The translations under genes and the position numbers were made by a program. DNA of 64,000 nucleotides, taken from assembly GCA_003586115.2 (NCBI GenBank), contig QVOM02000042.1, positions 77,853,636 to 77,917,635 on the forward strand. The letters are read 5' to 3'. The notes under the pieces are model-generated. The model was not told the origin of the DNA, did not search any database, and saw only the letters and a program-made list of their open reading frames with translations. The DNA comes from Salvator merianae. Taxonomy: Eukaryota > Chordata > Lepidosauria > Squamata > Teiidae. Shown in pieces: positions 34,808 to 46,377 of the stretch (within the stretch, counting starts at the first letter, position 1; the number at the start of each line of letters is the position of its first letter).

Positions 34808-35625
34808 GTTGTGTTCAGACTAGTGATTTTTAAAATCACCTGCATAAAAGGAGTGAATAATTCCTGGGCGCACAGGAAAAAAGCCTTCCACATACACTTT
34901 CCCGGTGAGGCGATTCACCGATCTAACGTCACAGCCTGCAATGGGTGCTGCTCACTGATTGGCCACTCCCTGCCTCTCTGCTAAAGTGGTTCCCCAAGTC
35001 GTTAACTCCTTAACTGCCAGGGTTTTCTCCGGTTCACCATTTCCCTTTTTCTCCCGTTCACTGTCTCCCTTATTCTCCCATCCACCAAAGCCTTGGGGAA
35101 TCGGAGCAGAGGGCAGTGGGGCAAAGCATAGGGCAGAGAGGGAGATGTTTCCTTTGGAAAGGGGAAAACCCAGGCAGTTAAGGACTTGAATGGAAACTCC
35201 TTCTGCAGAGAGGCAGGAAGTGGATGCCTCAGATGAACTGAGCAGAGGGAGAGATTTGCCAGCGCGGGGAAACTTTTCAAAGCCAAAGCCCTTCCTTCTG
35301 TAGTTAAAAAAGCACGCTGGACTTTAGTAGCAAGGGGCTTTCTCCCACACCTCGCTACGGATGTCTTTTTTTATCTACAGAAGGCAGGGAGTTTGAAAAG
35401 TTTCCCGTGCTCGCTCGCCCCCTCCCTTCTTGTGCTATTGTCCCATGGGTTCCTGCAAGGCTCTGACTGGTTGAGGTGCTCCCCAAGGCGACCCGAAAAC
35501 ACAGAAAAGCCAAATATAGAAGAGCCGACCCAGGCAGCGTCAGAGAAGCACAGAGGCGGCTTTCCCAAAGAGCTTCATGAACGCTGCAGCTTCCGTGTGA
35601 CCAGAATAGCCCATCTGATCACACC
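34808..35625. mobile_element. Large MITE, GGTTGTGTTCAGAC type
   Basis: The left end is GGTTGTGTTCAGACTAGTG then ATTTTTAAAATCACCTGC; the right end is CCCATCTGATCACACC. Inside, CACTCCCTGCCTCTCTGC with TAACTCCTTAACTGCC (34965-35030) is inverted at about 35170-35220. The same left half occurs reversed at 62684-62959. No clean target duplication was found. Confidence 0.65.
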
Positions 35626-35868
35626 TGTACTTTAAATTCTTCTGAGCCATCTAGGACTTATATCTCCAGCACTCAGTTTATTCTATTACCTTTCCCTCAG
35701 CAATAGCAATTTCTCACAAATGTACAGAAATACAACTAAAGACTTAAATATACAGGACATCTAATCACAAGTTAAATGTAAGTTTTTTTCTTTCATAAAT
35801 GGACAACATTATTTCCTGATTTGGAATGGGATTGCACCAGTGCAATGAGAGAGAAGAGGTTTTTCACT

Positions 35869-36268
35869 GGGCCTGTTCACACTTGCTGCTAGCAAACATC
35901 AAGCATGCTTGCGGGTTAAGAGCGTCCGCACCTTGTGGAAGCCCAAGTGGCCAGGAGAAGGCTACAGCCACTCCCAATCACAGATACCTGTGGAGCACTA
36001 ATTAGTGCTCCACAATCTTACCAGGAGGTGATAGTCACCTCCTGGTATGGTGCATTTGCACCTACCTGGTGATGAAGCATCCAGGCTGGTGTGATGACCC
36101 AGACACTTCCAGGCCTCTGCCATGGCAAGGATCAGGCACAGAATGCTGGTAGTCGGCTTCTGCTGCAGTTTCTGACCATGAAGTGGGGACAGTTTGTGCA
36201 CTGTGTGTCTATTCAACATTAGAATGGGATAATTATCCCATTCTAACACGGAAAGTGCAAAAAGGCCC
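35869..36268. mobile_element. GGGCCTGTTC-family element, subfamily B, ACT duplication
   Basis: The 400-bp element has ends GGGCCTGTTCACACTTGC and GGAAAGTGCAAAAAGGCCC and is flanked by ACT on both sides (35866-35868, 36269-36271). A 26-bp perfect palindrome lies at 35989-36014 and a second perfect stem follows (CCAGGAGGTGA...TCACCTCCTGG). The third hairpin has arms TTAGAATGGGATAA and TTATCCCATTCTAA. Confidence 0.9.
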
Positions 36269-36661
36269 ACTCTTTCTTTCCAGTAAGGTCACATTCTGTT
36301 TCAACATCTCATGTTATTAATTTATTGTGTGAAGGGGGATGACCCCACTATAAAGGAAGCTTTTTTTTCCTCAGTGCAAACTGCAGCTGTGTTTGTCCTA
36401 ATCTGGAGAGGGATCAACATGATGTGTGGATGAAGACTCACTGATCCCAGTGCTATGCTCCCTGCCTCCCCTTCTTCCATCTAATCAAATTATGAATGAA
36501 ATAGCTGTCCCTCAATGTCAAGCTATGTAGTAAAAAATGACATGCAATCTGAAACTAAATTCTCTAGACCTGAGGGCTAACAACTGGTGAGGCGGTGCTC
36601 TGCAGTCGCATCAAAGGCAGATTTGAAACCTATCCCCACGTATTTCCAGACAGGTCTCAGA

Positions 36662-37396
36662 GGCCCTTTCTGCACTTGTGTGCTGTGTTCTGGGACAGGG
36701 AGGACCACCTCATCCTAGAACAAGTAACCCATCCCAAGCTGGGAGGGTTGCTGGTGGAGTGGAACAAGGCCGTCCGCATTTGGATGGCCCATTCCACTCC
36801 AATCCTCACCGCTGCTTCCAAAGAGCCATGGGAGGCAGAGGCAAGGCTCCAAAGGCCAGGAACAAAAGTTCTCGGCCTGGCAAGTTTTGCAGTGGACTCA
36901 TTTCCGGAAGCACTTCCTGGGGTGCTGCCAAAAAGGATCCCCCACAGTATTTCAGACCACTGGGTCTGTAGTCCGGTATATTATCCCTGGTCCAGTTGTA
37001 GACCTCAACATTGACTTCTACAACTATACTGGGCTAGGCACCATTTTCAGTGCCTTAGCCCAGCCCATGCTTCATCCAGGGTGCGTTCACACCTAAGCTT
37101 CAGTCCACTTTCAGAGGAAGATAATGTATCGGCAAAGTAGTAAGCTCTTTGCTTTCAGTATTATCTAACTCAGAAAATCCACCTTTGGGTTAGATAAAGT
37201 GGAAAGAAAATGACTGGTCACTTTGGCAATGTATTATTTCACTCTGAAAGTGGACTAAAACTAGATTAAAACTTAGGTGTGAATACAACCCCAATGCTGA
37301 CAAAGCGTGAATGCAGTGGGTGGGGCTTGGCTTATTCGGACTGCTGCCCCTTATTCTGGGATTTGTTCCAGAAGAAGAGGCAGTGCAGAAAGGGCC
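36662..37396. mobile_element. MITE with GGCCCTTTCTGCACT ends, split by another MITE
   Basis: The terminal repeats GGCCCTTTCTGCACT and AGTGCAGAAAGGGCC are perfect over 15 bp. No target duplication is evident. A 139-codon frame (36595-37014) overlaps and has no known domain. The element at 37079-37290 sits inside. Confidence 0.7.
37079..37290. mobile_element. Palindromic MITE nested in 36662-37396, CCA duplication
   Basis: The ends are GGGTGCGTTCACACCTAAG and CTTAGGTGTGAATACAACC, with CCA on both sides (37076-37078, 37291-37293). CACTTTCAGA...TCTGAAAGTG arms are subterminal. It is related to 18323-18504. Confidence 0.8.
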
Positions 37397-38716
37397 ATGG
37401 ATATATAATATGTATATGTATATATGTATAAAATAAACAATACTACACCACAAGGTTGACTGGAAGAACTTTGTCTTCAGTCGTTAAGAAGCTGGGAATG
37501 CCTTTCATTTGTATAGATCTCTACACTTCTTTTTAAAAAAATAAAAGATAAAGCTGTACACACTTTGGAGAAAGGAAGCAAAGGTCCTTGGACTACTATA
37601 AAAATAAAAGCTTTTGAAATTTCTCTGATTGTGGAGTGGGAAGCCTTTAACCATATAGTTTAGAAAAATACATTATTTCCATCCATCAGTAAACACAGAG
37701 CTTAACAGTTTATGCCCTGAAGGATTTTGTTGCTCTTCAGATCACTAATTGAGTTTTCCCCTGAAATAAAATACTGATCTAATAACAAAAAAAATATGCA
37801 CAGATGCTTCAGTGGCTTTTAATGGAAAATGTTTGGCTATCACTGTGCATATACACATTGCTCACTTTAGATTGGAGAAAGGATAATCCAGCCATATTAA
37901 AATCTAATCTTCAGTTCTTATTTATTCTAGCTTTCCTGTAATTAATTGCTTCTGAGGTATGTTACTATGCTTGCTTGCTCGTCAGTCTCTATATATGTCT
38001 GCAAACTATTTCTCCAGTCAGGCAACAAGTCCTTCTTGCATACAAATGACGGAGAGAATTTAGCTTCAGTGTGCAGGGTGATGTATTTCATCCTGCAGAT
38101 CAGGGGAAAGATTCAGTCACTCTGTTATTGTACTACAGCCTGCCTAATGCAAGACTTTTGGTAGAATACCAGTATTGTTTTCATCCTCATCATCCTCAGT
38201 AACTGTAGTGGAGAAACCTTGCTGCAGGAAAGGCCTTACCAGAGGAAGACCTTTCCACACTGGCCAGCCTAGAATGGCATAATTATATAGGCCTGCCACC
38301 AGTGGGGTCACCACCAAAGGGGAGTCACTTTGATGGAGACTGAGAACAAAGGCCATGCCCCTGGCTCAGGACTCTTGGGAACTATAAGAGGGGCTCACTG
38401 GATTCTGGAGATTTTAAATTGTTTGAATCTGCTTTTGTATTTAACACTGTTTTAGCTTATTTATACAGTGTTTTGTATTGGGGGAATATTGTGTCATGGC
38501 AGGGAAGGAGGAAGGAATTGTCATAGGGAGCAACCATTATGGTAGTAATGTAGTGACAGACAGGGGGAAGTATGGTGTTGGGAGACAGAAAGGTCAGATT
38601 AGGAGAACGCATGTTAGAAGTATTACAGCTGTCACTCCTTTTAGTCTGCAATCCAGCTAGCAGAATTTGGGGGAGTCTGTCAACTGGCCCACTGCTCTGG
38701 TGCTGCTGCTCTTGAA
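37397..38716. other. Unrecognised stretch
   Basis: It starts with a TATATGTATATATG-rich run. No gene or repeat was named. Confidence 0.35.
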
Positions 38717-39147
38717 CAGAGATGTACAGGAACGGAAATTTGTTGGTTCAAATTGAACCAAACTTCGTTTTAGTTCAGTTTAATCTAGAATGAGGCCAAA
38801 CAAATTTAACTGTTTCTAGACTGAACCTAGAACTGTTCGTGAATGATTTGGACTTAAAAGAAGACATTAAGGCCCTGCCTTTTTGCCTCTACCTTTCCTT
38901 AAAAAAAGGCTAATTTTGCACAGTTGTGCAAATCTGCAGCTTCACAGGTTCCTGTTGCCCCTCCAATTTGTGAAGCTGCAGATTTGTCGATTTAGAACTG
39001 TTTTAATAGAACCATACAGTTTGACTTAGTTCAGCTGAACACCTCTGGTTCAGTTCAAATTGAACTGGCTCTCTATAAATCAAATCAAACTGAGTTGAAC
39101 CCAATGGTTCAATATGAACAGTTCTAAATCAGAAATAAACATCTCTA
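38717..39147. mobile_element. hAT MITE with 8-bp duplication (1 mismatch)
   Basis: It starts CAGAGATGTACAGGAACG and ends AATAAACATCTCTA. The flanks are CTCTTGAA (38709-38716) and CTTTTGAA (39148-39155). CAGAGATG/CATCTCT ends with an 8-bp duplication define a hAT element. An internal hairpin has arms AAATCTGCAGCTTCACA and TGTGAAGCTGCAGATTT (about 38930-38986). The subterminal regions are dense in GTTCA/TGAAC motifs (for example TTGAACC, GAACTG, TGAACAG), possible transposase-binding clusters. Confidence 0.88.
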
Positions 39148-39179
39148 CTTTTGAATGACAGGGAATCCAGAATAAAAGA

Positions 39180-40580
39180 TCAATCATCCATGATTTGATT
39201 CTAGATCAAGCAGCTGGTTTGGCACATATTGCTGAGACCTGGGCAGATGAACTGGGTAGGTCAAGTTTCTTCCAGCTTTGTGCCCCAGGTTATTTGGTAA
39301 AGATCTGTGGATAGGAGGGCAGAACCCTTTTGAGTGGTGAATGGCTTCATAATAACCAGCCCAAGAAAGGAAGGGCAATTGCCACCCAAAATCTGACAAG
39401 TGTGCAGAGCACTTTGAGGGCAAAGTTGCTCAGATTCTCAGGGGATTGACTGCCACAGCTGTGCGTAATCTAAGCAAAGTGTTCAGAGAACCATTTGGTC
39501 AAGTTATTTTAAATCAGTTTCCATTCTTATGGTCCAAGGATGTGGACAAACTGCTTGCTGCTATTTGGTCAACTACATGCTCTGTGAATCGTTGCCCTTC
39601 TTGGCAAGTCAAAGCTAGTTGACAGGGTGTGACTTGGTGGGTCCAAGAAGAGGTGAATGCCTCCTTGAAAGATGACGTACTCCTGCTAGCTCATAAAGAG
39701 ATGATGGCCCACACCTTCTCAAGAGGCCTTCCCTGATCCAGAAAACAACTACCACCTAGAAGCTAACATACCCCTTTGGGGCAAGGTATTTGAGAGGGTT
39801 GTGGCCATTCGACTACAGGCATGCTTGAAGAAAGTGATTATCTAGACTCATTTCAATGTAGCTTCAGACCCAACTATAGTGCTGGTGTTTAATAGGTGCT
39901 TGGAGGCCATAATGGGCTGGAAGGGGGACAATAAACTGAAGCTGAATCCAGAACAGACCAAAGTACTGTGTATTACAGGGGCACAGGTCCATGAAGCAGG
40001 GAGGCATCCGCTTCTTGATGGAATTGTTTTGCCCTGGAAGGAACAGGTGTGAAATCTGAATTCACTGTTGAAGCGAAATCACTTGAAGCTCAGGAGAAGG
40101 TGGTGGCCAGGAGTGCCTACTTCCAGCTATGGCCCTTTCTGAACCATTTTACCACAGTAATCCATGCTCTGGTAACCTCCAGACTGGATTATTATAATGC
40201 ATTCTGCGTGAACCTGCCCTTAGAAACTGTTCAGAAGTTGCAGCTGGTGCAGAAGGCACATGTCATACCAGTCTTAAAAGTCCTGGCCATCGATTTGCTA
40301 CCAAGACCAATTGGTAAAGAAAAAATATATATATCATTAACCTATAAGATCTCAAATGGTTTGGGCCCAAATATCTAAAGGAATGCCTCCTTCATTATTG
40401 TAGACTTAGACTTACCTGTGCCTTCAGATCTGCCAGTGAGGCCCTCTTGGTTGTGCTACCATCCACAGAAATTAAATGGGTGGGGACACATAAGGGGGCC
40501 TTTTCTGTGATAGCCCCCAGGTTGTGGGGCATGTTCCCTTGAAAGTTTGTGAGGCACTTTTGACTGCCTGGTCTATCATC
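39180..40580 (+). mobile_element. L2 LINE ORF2 relic, internally deleted
   Basis: AHIAETWAD near 39222 matches the L2 endonuclease motif (ITETWL), followed by LCAPGYLV-like text. The segment near 39750-39840 (LWGKVFERVVA, DSFQCSFRPNY) fits the start of reverse transcriptase. It jumps at about 39885 to NRCLEAIMGWKGDNKLKLNP-like text, so the catalytic core is deleted. The C-terminal part has TTVIHALVTSRLDYYNAFCV (frame 40049-40378), then VIPVLKVLAIDLLPRPIGKE. The element has many stops and is not functional. Confidence 0.75.
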
Positions 40581-40598
40581 CCATACTAAACACTGTAA

Positions 40599-41630
40599 GG
40601 CTGCGTTCCGACATGGCGTTTAATCGGTTTACAGGCTGTCTTCAGTTCCCACTGGTCCGACATGATCTTGCCGTTCCGTAGTTTTTCTGGACTAAATTGG
40701 CAAAATCCAGACTACTTTGCATTTGGATTTAATGAGTTCTCAAGCCGTTCCAGATCGCTAGCCCACTTTACTTTGCAATGTGAGAATGTGGAAGGAGACT
40801 ATTTGGGGGGGACTGTACTTTTGGGGGGGCATGCAGAGGGAGGGCTTCCCATTTCCTGCTGTCCAATGAGAGACTTTGTGGGTGGGCAGGAATCACAGTA
40901 GTTTTTTCCACCTTCCTTATCCCCCCTTCCCCCGCTGCCAGGAGAAAAGAAAACGTCCTCCATTTTACTTTGCTAAACTGTGGTCCTTTCTCTTCCTTTC
41001 TCCCCCATTCAACACTACCAGGAAGAAATTAAAGGCTTCCTCCACTGCTGTCTGCTGATTAAACCAAAAAAACCCCAGACTGCTCCTGTTTGGGGATGCA
41101 GTCCTCTTGACCTAGCAAAGAACCCACTCAGTATCAGTCTTGCCGTTGGCAGCACACAGCTACATAGTGGGACACATATCGCTGTGGATGTCTCCGGGGG
41201 GAGGCGAGGCAGAGTCCATTTGCTGGCCATTAACTACACTATCATGATAATAGAGCCCCCCCCCACGTTTCCCCCCTTCACGGACCTCTCCCTGCTTTTG
41301 CCCTACTCTTGAATTGTGCAATTGTGTAAAAGTGCAATTGCAGTGCAGCAGAAATCACCACCTGCCCTTTAAGAAGCTTAATTGTGCAGTACATGTGGTA
41401 TTAAAGTTCTGCTTGTGTAGATACAGGCTGGAGGGGGAGAAGGAGCAAACGACGAATGACTAGTAATGCCGCCAAATGAATCCATGTTCTGAGATGGCAG
41501 CGGGGAGATACAGAGGGCGGAGCTTAAGTTGCTCACTCCTGTGAAGTCAAGATTTGAACCCTGGGACTGCAGCCAATTCCTGACTGCACAAGGAGGGGAA
41601 TTTGGTGAGACAAACCTAATTGCCAAATGG
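40599..41630. mobile_element. GCATTTAATCAG-type element, right-truncated
   Basis: The left end is GGCTGCGTTCCGACATGG then CGTTTAATCGGTTTACAGGC, preceded by TAA (40596-40598). It is collinear with 26373-27700 and then stops within GAATTTGGTGAG, so the right terminus is lost. Confidence 0.75.
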
Positions 41631-41772
41631 ACTCTTTAGGTTAACCTGTATGAAGGACTTGCAAAGTTCACTTGATGAGCACAGCTAGAAGGCAATGTGG
41701 GAGAAGCTGCCACTCAGGGCAATGTACTGAGTGTCAGAGAGTGTATCCTGAAATTAGTCAGTATACAGAGGG

Positions 41773-42295
41773 CACTGGCGTAGCTAGCAGCTTTGACGCC
41801 TGGGGCTAGGGGCGAGGCCAGCGAGCGAGCATGCGAGGCCAGCGAGCGCGCATGCGTGACCAGCGAGCGCGCGTGCGTGGCCAGCGAGCGCACATGCGTG
41901 CGTGCGTGGCCAGAAAGTGCGCATGGCCCGCTCGTCGCCCCTCCCGCCAGCGGCCTTGCTCATCGCCCTGGGCCGCCCGGCGGCAGCCTTGCTCGTCGCC
42001 CCGGCCCGCCCGGCGGGGGCCGTGCTCCTCGCCCCGCGCCGCCTGGCGGCGGCCACGCTCCTCACCACAGCCCGCCCGGCGGTGGCCACGCCCCTCACCA
42101 CGGCCCGCCCGGCGGCGGCCTCAATGGCCCTGCCCGCACGCATGCATGCTCGCTGGCTCCGCCCACATGCACACCGGCAGGCGGGGTGACGAGCGAGGGC
42201 GCCGGTGGGCAGGGCCCTGGCTCCGTGGACCGCCTGCCCCAGACAACGCGCCGCCCGAGGCGGAGCGCCCCCCCCCCCCCCTCGCTACGCCTCTG
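41773..42295. mobile_element. CpG-rich hAT MITE with 8-bp duplication ACAGAGGG
   Basis: The ends are CACTGGCGTAGCTAGC and CTCGCTACGCCTCTG. ACAGAGGG is on both sides (41765-41772, 42296-42303). The interior differs from the other three CpG-rich hAT MITEs. It has about four tandem units of roughly 24 bp with GGCCAGCGAGCG (41817-41905), then repeats with GCCCGCCCGGCGG-type cores to about 42120. The right duplication overlaps the first GGG of the element at 42301. Three long overlapping plus-strand frames of 95-167 codons are low-complexity artefacts. Confidence 0.9.
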
Positions 42296-42300
42296 ACAGA

Positions 42301-42746
42301 GGGCCTGTTTGCACTTTAATGCTAGTGAGCATGGAGGTGTTCGCTAGCACAGTGTATCTGCATTTTGCAGAGGCCTGAGTGATTGGAAGCATCTGCAGAT
42401 TCTCCCAATTGCTACTAGGTGTGGACAACAAAATTATTGTCCACAGCTGTTTCAGGAGCAGCTGGACTGCTCCCAGTACACAGCATTCACATCTACTTCC
42501 GGGTATGAATGCTGCAGGCTGTGGCTGCACAGTTGTGCACCACGTCCCTAGTCACCACGGCAGTGTACGGATATTTTTGTGGCCGCTATCATGATAGGAC
42601 AGTCAGCATTCATACTGTGAATGCTGGAAGCCAATTTCCAGGCTGTTCCAGCCCCCACAGTGCAGATGGCCACCACACCACAGGGATTGTTCCACCTTGG
42701 AATGGTAAAATCTGACCATTCCAAGGTGGAAAGTGTGAAAAGGCCC
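42301..42746. mobile_element. GGGCCTGTTC-family element, AGA duplication
   Basis: The ends are GGGCCTGTTTGCACTTTAATG and GGAAAGTGTGAAAAGGCCC, flanked by AGA (42298-42300, 42747-42749). The right hairpin is perfect, with 16-bp arms TTCCACCTTGGAATGG and CCATTCCAAGGTGGAA. An upstream hairpin has GTGGACAA...TTGTCCAC arms. Confidence 0.88.
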
Positions 42747-43924
42747 AGAGTCCACTACTTCCTTCAGATGGAATAAAACACTGCCTTTAAAATGTTACCT
42801 GCCTGCTGCAAAGCAGCTTGTTTCAGGTGACTGACGGCTTACACGGGAAGCAGTAAGACAGAAATCAGAGTAGCTGCTGCTTTGGGGAAACATTCAGATA
42901 CAGAACCACTATGGATGACAACTGTATCTGCCTTCCCACTTGCCTAAGTTGCCTGATGTTGAGAAATCAAGAAGCATTAAGAATACAATGATCTTTTATC
43001 CCAACACACTGAAGAATAGACATGCACATTTCTACCATTGCTTATTGAGGACCATCTTAACTGAAACCGACTAAGGTTGGAGCCCAAGATCACTTGGCAG
43101 ACAGAGATTAGTTGGCCCTGTTCTAAAGTCACACTAAGCAAGTTTGGATATTTCTCCTAAGTACTGGAGACATGTATCTTGCTAGATAAATATTAAGAAG
43201 TCATCCTTGAAGAAATTAGTAACTTAACAAGAATCAGTGTGGTATGATGGCTACCTACCACGCTGAAATGTGACCAGGTGACATTTACATTTGAGCCATT
43301 TTTTATGTCTTAAAAAAAAAAAAGGGACCACCAAACTAGCAACTATTTTCTTGTACCAATTCATCTCAGGAAAAGTGCTCTGGGGCTGCCATGTCAGCCA
43401 CCCAAATTTAAGGAAAATAATATGTAATGATCATGGTAGCTCCACCCCATACTAAACTGAAAATTGCTTACATATCCCTCCAAAATGTAACAGGTGCAGC
43501 AGAGAAAAGGAGGAAAGACAGTATGTTCCCTTCCAAAGAAAAATTTCCACAACAACCTGAATCTGAGCCAGACAATGTATTTATTTCCTCTCCCCCTCCC
43601 GTCCCCTCCCCATCCCTGTCCTCTTCTCCCGTCTGTAACGTTTACCACAGCGGCAAACTTTAATTCCTTCTTAGAAGAGCGTTAAGGAGGGCCATGGTGC
43701 CAGCCCAAGAGCTGATGGGCTTGCAGAGAAGGCACTGGGGTGGCAAGAAGAATGTTCATTGACTTCCAAGAAGAGCTTTCAGAAGTGGGGGCTGGACATG
43801 CCTTTGCAATCTGCTGTGAAACTTGTTTTTCATGGCCTCAGAAAAAGTGCTTTGAATGTTTGCTTTGTGTGGGCTGAGGTCAAGAGCATGAATTTAAACT
43901 TGAACTCACAAGCCCCAAGGTTGT
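42747..43924. other. Unrecognised stretch
   Basis: Apart from an A-run at about 43311-43323, nothing could be named. Confidence 0.35.
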
Positions 43925-44115
43925 CGTAGTCAGTAACTGTCCCTGAATGTAAGCAGGGTCTAAGGTTTAAATCCCCATTCAGCCATGAAAGCTGAGTAGC
44001 TGACCTTGGGACAGTCCCTGCCTCTCAGCCTCGCTGCCTTCACAGAACTATTAGAAGAATAAAATAGAAGGGAGGAAAATAGAGTTCGTGGAATAAAGGA
44101 GGGCTACAAATGTAA
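43925..44115 (+). mobile_element. Degenerate SINE
   Basis: GGTTTAAATCCCCATTCAGC resembles a pol III B-box region. It is followed by CTGACCTTGGGACAGTCC, CTCTCAGCCTCGCTGCC and AGAATAAAATAGAAGGGAGG, the order of a common reptile SINE body. Confidence 0.6.
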
Positions 44116-45533
44116 ATATAACGAAATGAATGCATAACTATAAGAAATTAATCTCTTGTGGCTCTCTTTGATACCTGAACCAATAATAACTGTTTTGGGG
44201 GATGACACAGGCTCCATAAAAATAGAGCCCTTTCTGGGGCTGCATGGAGCTAATTTACTTTGTAGTTGTCATAGAGGTGGGAGCACTTTGAACAAACATT
44301 CAAGGCCCTGTCCTACCTGCCACACCTTCCAGATTGTTAATGAGATCTGAACACTGCTTGCGTAGATGAAGCTACACCAGGCAGCAATATTCCACAGAGA
44401 AAAGTTTCCATGGCGCTACAACACTATCCAAATGCCGTCTGATGTCCACCCCTCCAAAGGGGTTACTTCTGAGTAGTTACAACAGATTAAACAGAAGATT
44501 TGCCCCATTCAGAGGAGCAGCCGCCATATTTGCCCATCTTGCCCGAATTTAAAATATGAATGATGCCTTAGACAGCCTTGTGGCCTTTCAGGCAGCTAGA
44601 ATAAAAATCGCATTTGAAGAACAACCTGTTTCCTGTGTTCAGTTAGTGCTACCAGTGATGAAAACTGGCTTAAGTGGACAAGATTATGCATTAGTTACAC
44701 GGATCGTACTTTAACATAGCTTTATTTATTTACTCCATACTTATTTGTAGACTGAGCATGAATGTACCATTCTTTGAGCAGCACAAAAAACAATTCTAAA
44801 TGTTTATTTTTATTTATTTATTTCTAACAAGAAAAAAATTACAGTGAGAACAGGATGAAACTGCGCTCAGAAAACCATAGAAAATAGCATACAGGTACCT
44901 AAGTTGTAGCTTCCGTCTAACAACATTGAACAAAAACAAAGCAATATTAGGGGCTGGAACAGGACAACTAAGGATAGCTGAGAAACACTGCAAGCTGCAA
45001 TTCTGTGCAAACCCACATGGAAATCAATCACATTGAACATACTGGATTATCGACACATCAGGCAACTCTGAAGTACAAGAGCTAGGATTAGTAGGATTTT
45101 GGTCAGACATACACAGGGGCAAAAAGCCCAAACACCACAATTTAGAGCTATGTAAGGAGCCCACTCAGAATGACAAGGTTTACAGAAAGCATGGTGCGTA
45201 CAATGGGAAAATGAATTGGTGGGAAATGTAAGCTTTACAGATATCCCAGTCGCTATTTTTGTTAAGGGAAAATGGTCTGTTTCTTAAAGAGCTTTTCAAT
45301 ACCCCAGCTAAATTTCCATATCCCTCTTAAAGGCTGTGGCTTCTAATATCAAATATCAGTCCAACGATGCACATTTCTAGGGATGCCTCCAGACAGTGAG
45401 AGGGAATTGTGGGATCTTGGGAATATCTGGTCCATGCATGACTATGGATGCTGATCATTACGGAACTCACTTCCTATTTGAGAATTGCAGCACCTGTAAA
45501 GAACAGGCTGAAGCAAGCTAAGAAGTTATCTCA
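44116..45533. other. Mostly unrecognised
   Basis: TTATTTATTTACTCC (about 44723) and TTTATTTATTTATTTC (about 44808) may be antisense LINE tails. Nothing else was named. Confidence 0.35.
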
Positions 45534-45998
45534 GGGCCTGTTCACATGAACCTTTTGGTGAGCTTCCAGACACCACCGGACAGGCCCATCCACATGCCCA
45601 TGCCATCGTGTCCATTAGTGCCTCCAGTTGTTCTCAGAAACTACTAGCTGTGGACAACTAAAACACTGTCCACAGCTTGACTAAGAGCAGCTGGTTGACT
45701 CCCAGTCACCAGCATTTGCACCCTCTTCCAGGTACAAACACTACGTGTGGCAGGCGTGGTTGCAGCTGCTCAGTTAGGTGTTGCATCCTCATAACCATGG
45801 CAACATCCAGCCATGCACAGGATGTTGCTGTGGCCACTGTTGTGGCGACTGGGCCTGCCATTTGCACTGTGAGTGCTGGTGGCCCCATATGGGGCTGTTC
45901 TAGCACTCAAAGTGCAGATGGTAACCGTGCTGCTGGGTCTTTACCAGCCCAGTATGGTGTTGTTATACCATACTAAGCTGCTTAACGCAAACAGGCCC
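45534..45998. mobile_element. GGGCCTGTTC-family element, TCA duplication
   Basis: The 465-bp element has ends GGGCCTGTTCACATG and GCTTAACGCAAACAGGCCC, with TCA on both sides (45531-45533, 45999-46001). Family landmarks include CTGTCCACAGCTTGAC and GCACTGTGAGTGCTGG. The third hairpin is AGTATGGTGTTGTTATACCATACT. Confidence 0.88.
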
Positions 45999-46377
45999 TC
46001 AGGCTGATAATTATGTAAACAGTGGTGTCCAAGAGGAGAATATAACTATCAGGCTGTCAGATTAGCATCTGCCCTTGTTCTAATGAGCAGAGAGCAACAT
46101 GGAATCCCATTTAATTCTTTTTTTAAAAAAAGCCTCGAAAAACAAGATAACAGTAGGGTCATTTCCACACTTGTTATCCCAGAACCAGCAACTCCCTAGT
46201 ATGCTTTGCCCACATGGGACCAACGCTATCTCAGTACAGAAGTGTTCCGAGGAGTCCCTATTCCAGGTTAGCTGTAGATCTATTAGAAGAGGTCTACAAC
46301 TGTCCAGCCTCATCTGGAACAAGGAAAACACCAAATCCCCATCTTTGAAGTTTCTGCAAGTTTCCAAAGGGCATTTT
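45999..46377. other. Unrecognised; possible orphan terminus
   Basis: GGGTCATTTCCACACTTG at about 46154 has the same end design as the 3-bp-TSD elements. The right end was not found. Confidence 0.35.

Noticed and set aside
41793..42319. Overlapping repetitive ORFs (RGQRAR-type units) as a secreted repeat protein
   Set aside because: Three plus-strand frames and a minus-strand frame are all open because of GC-rich tandem units; none has a credible start, signal or homologue.
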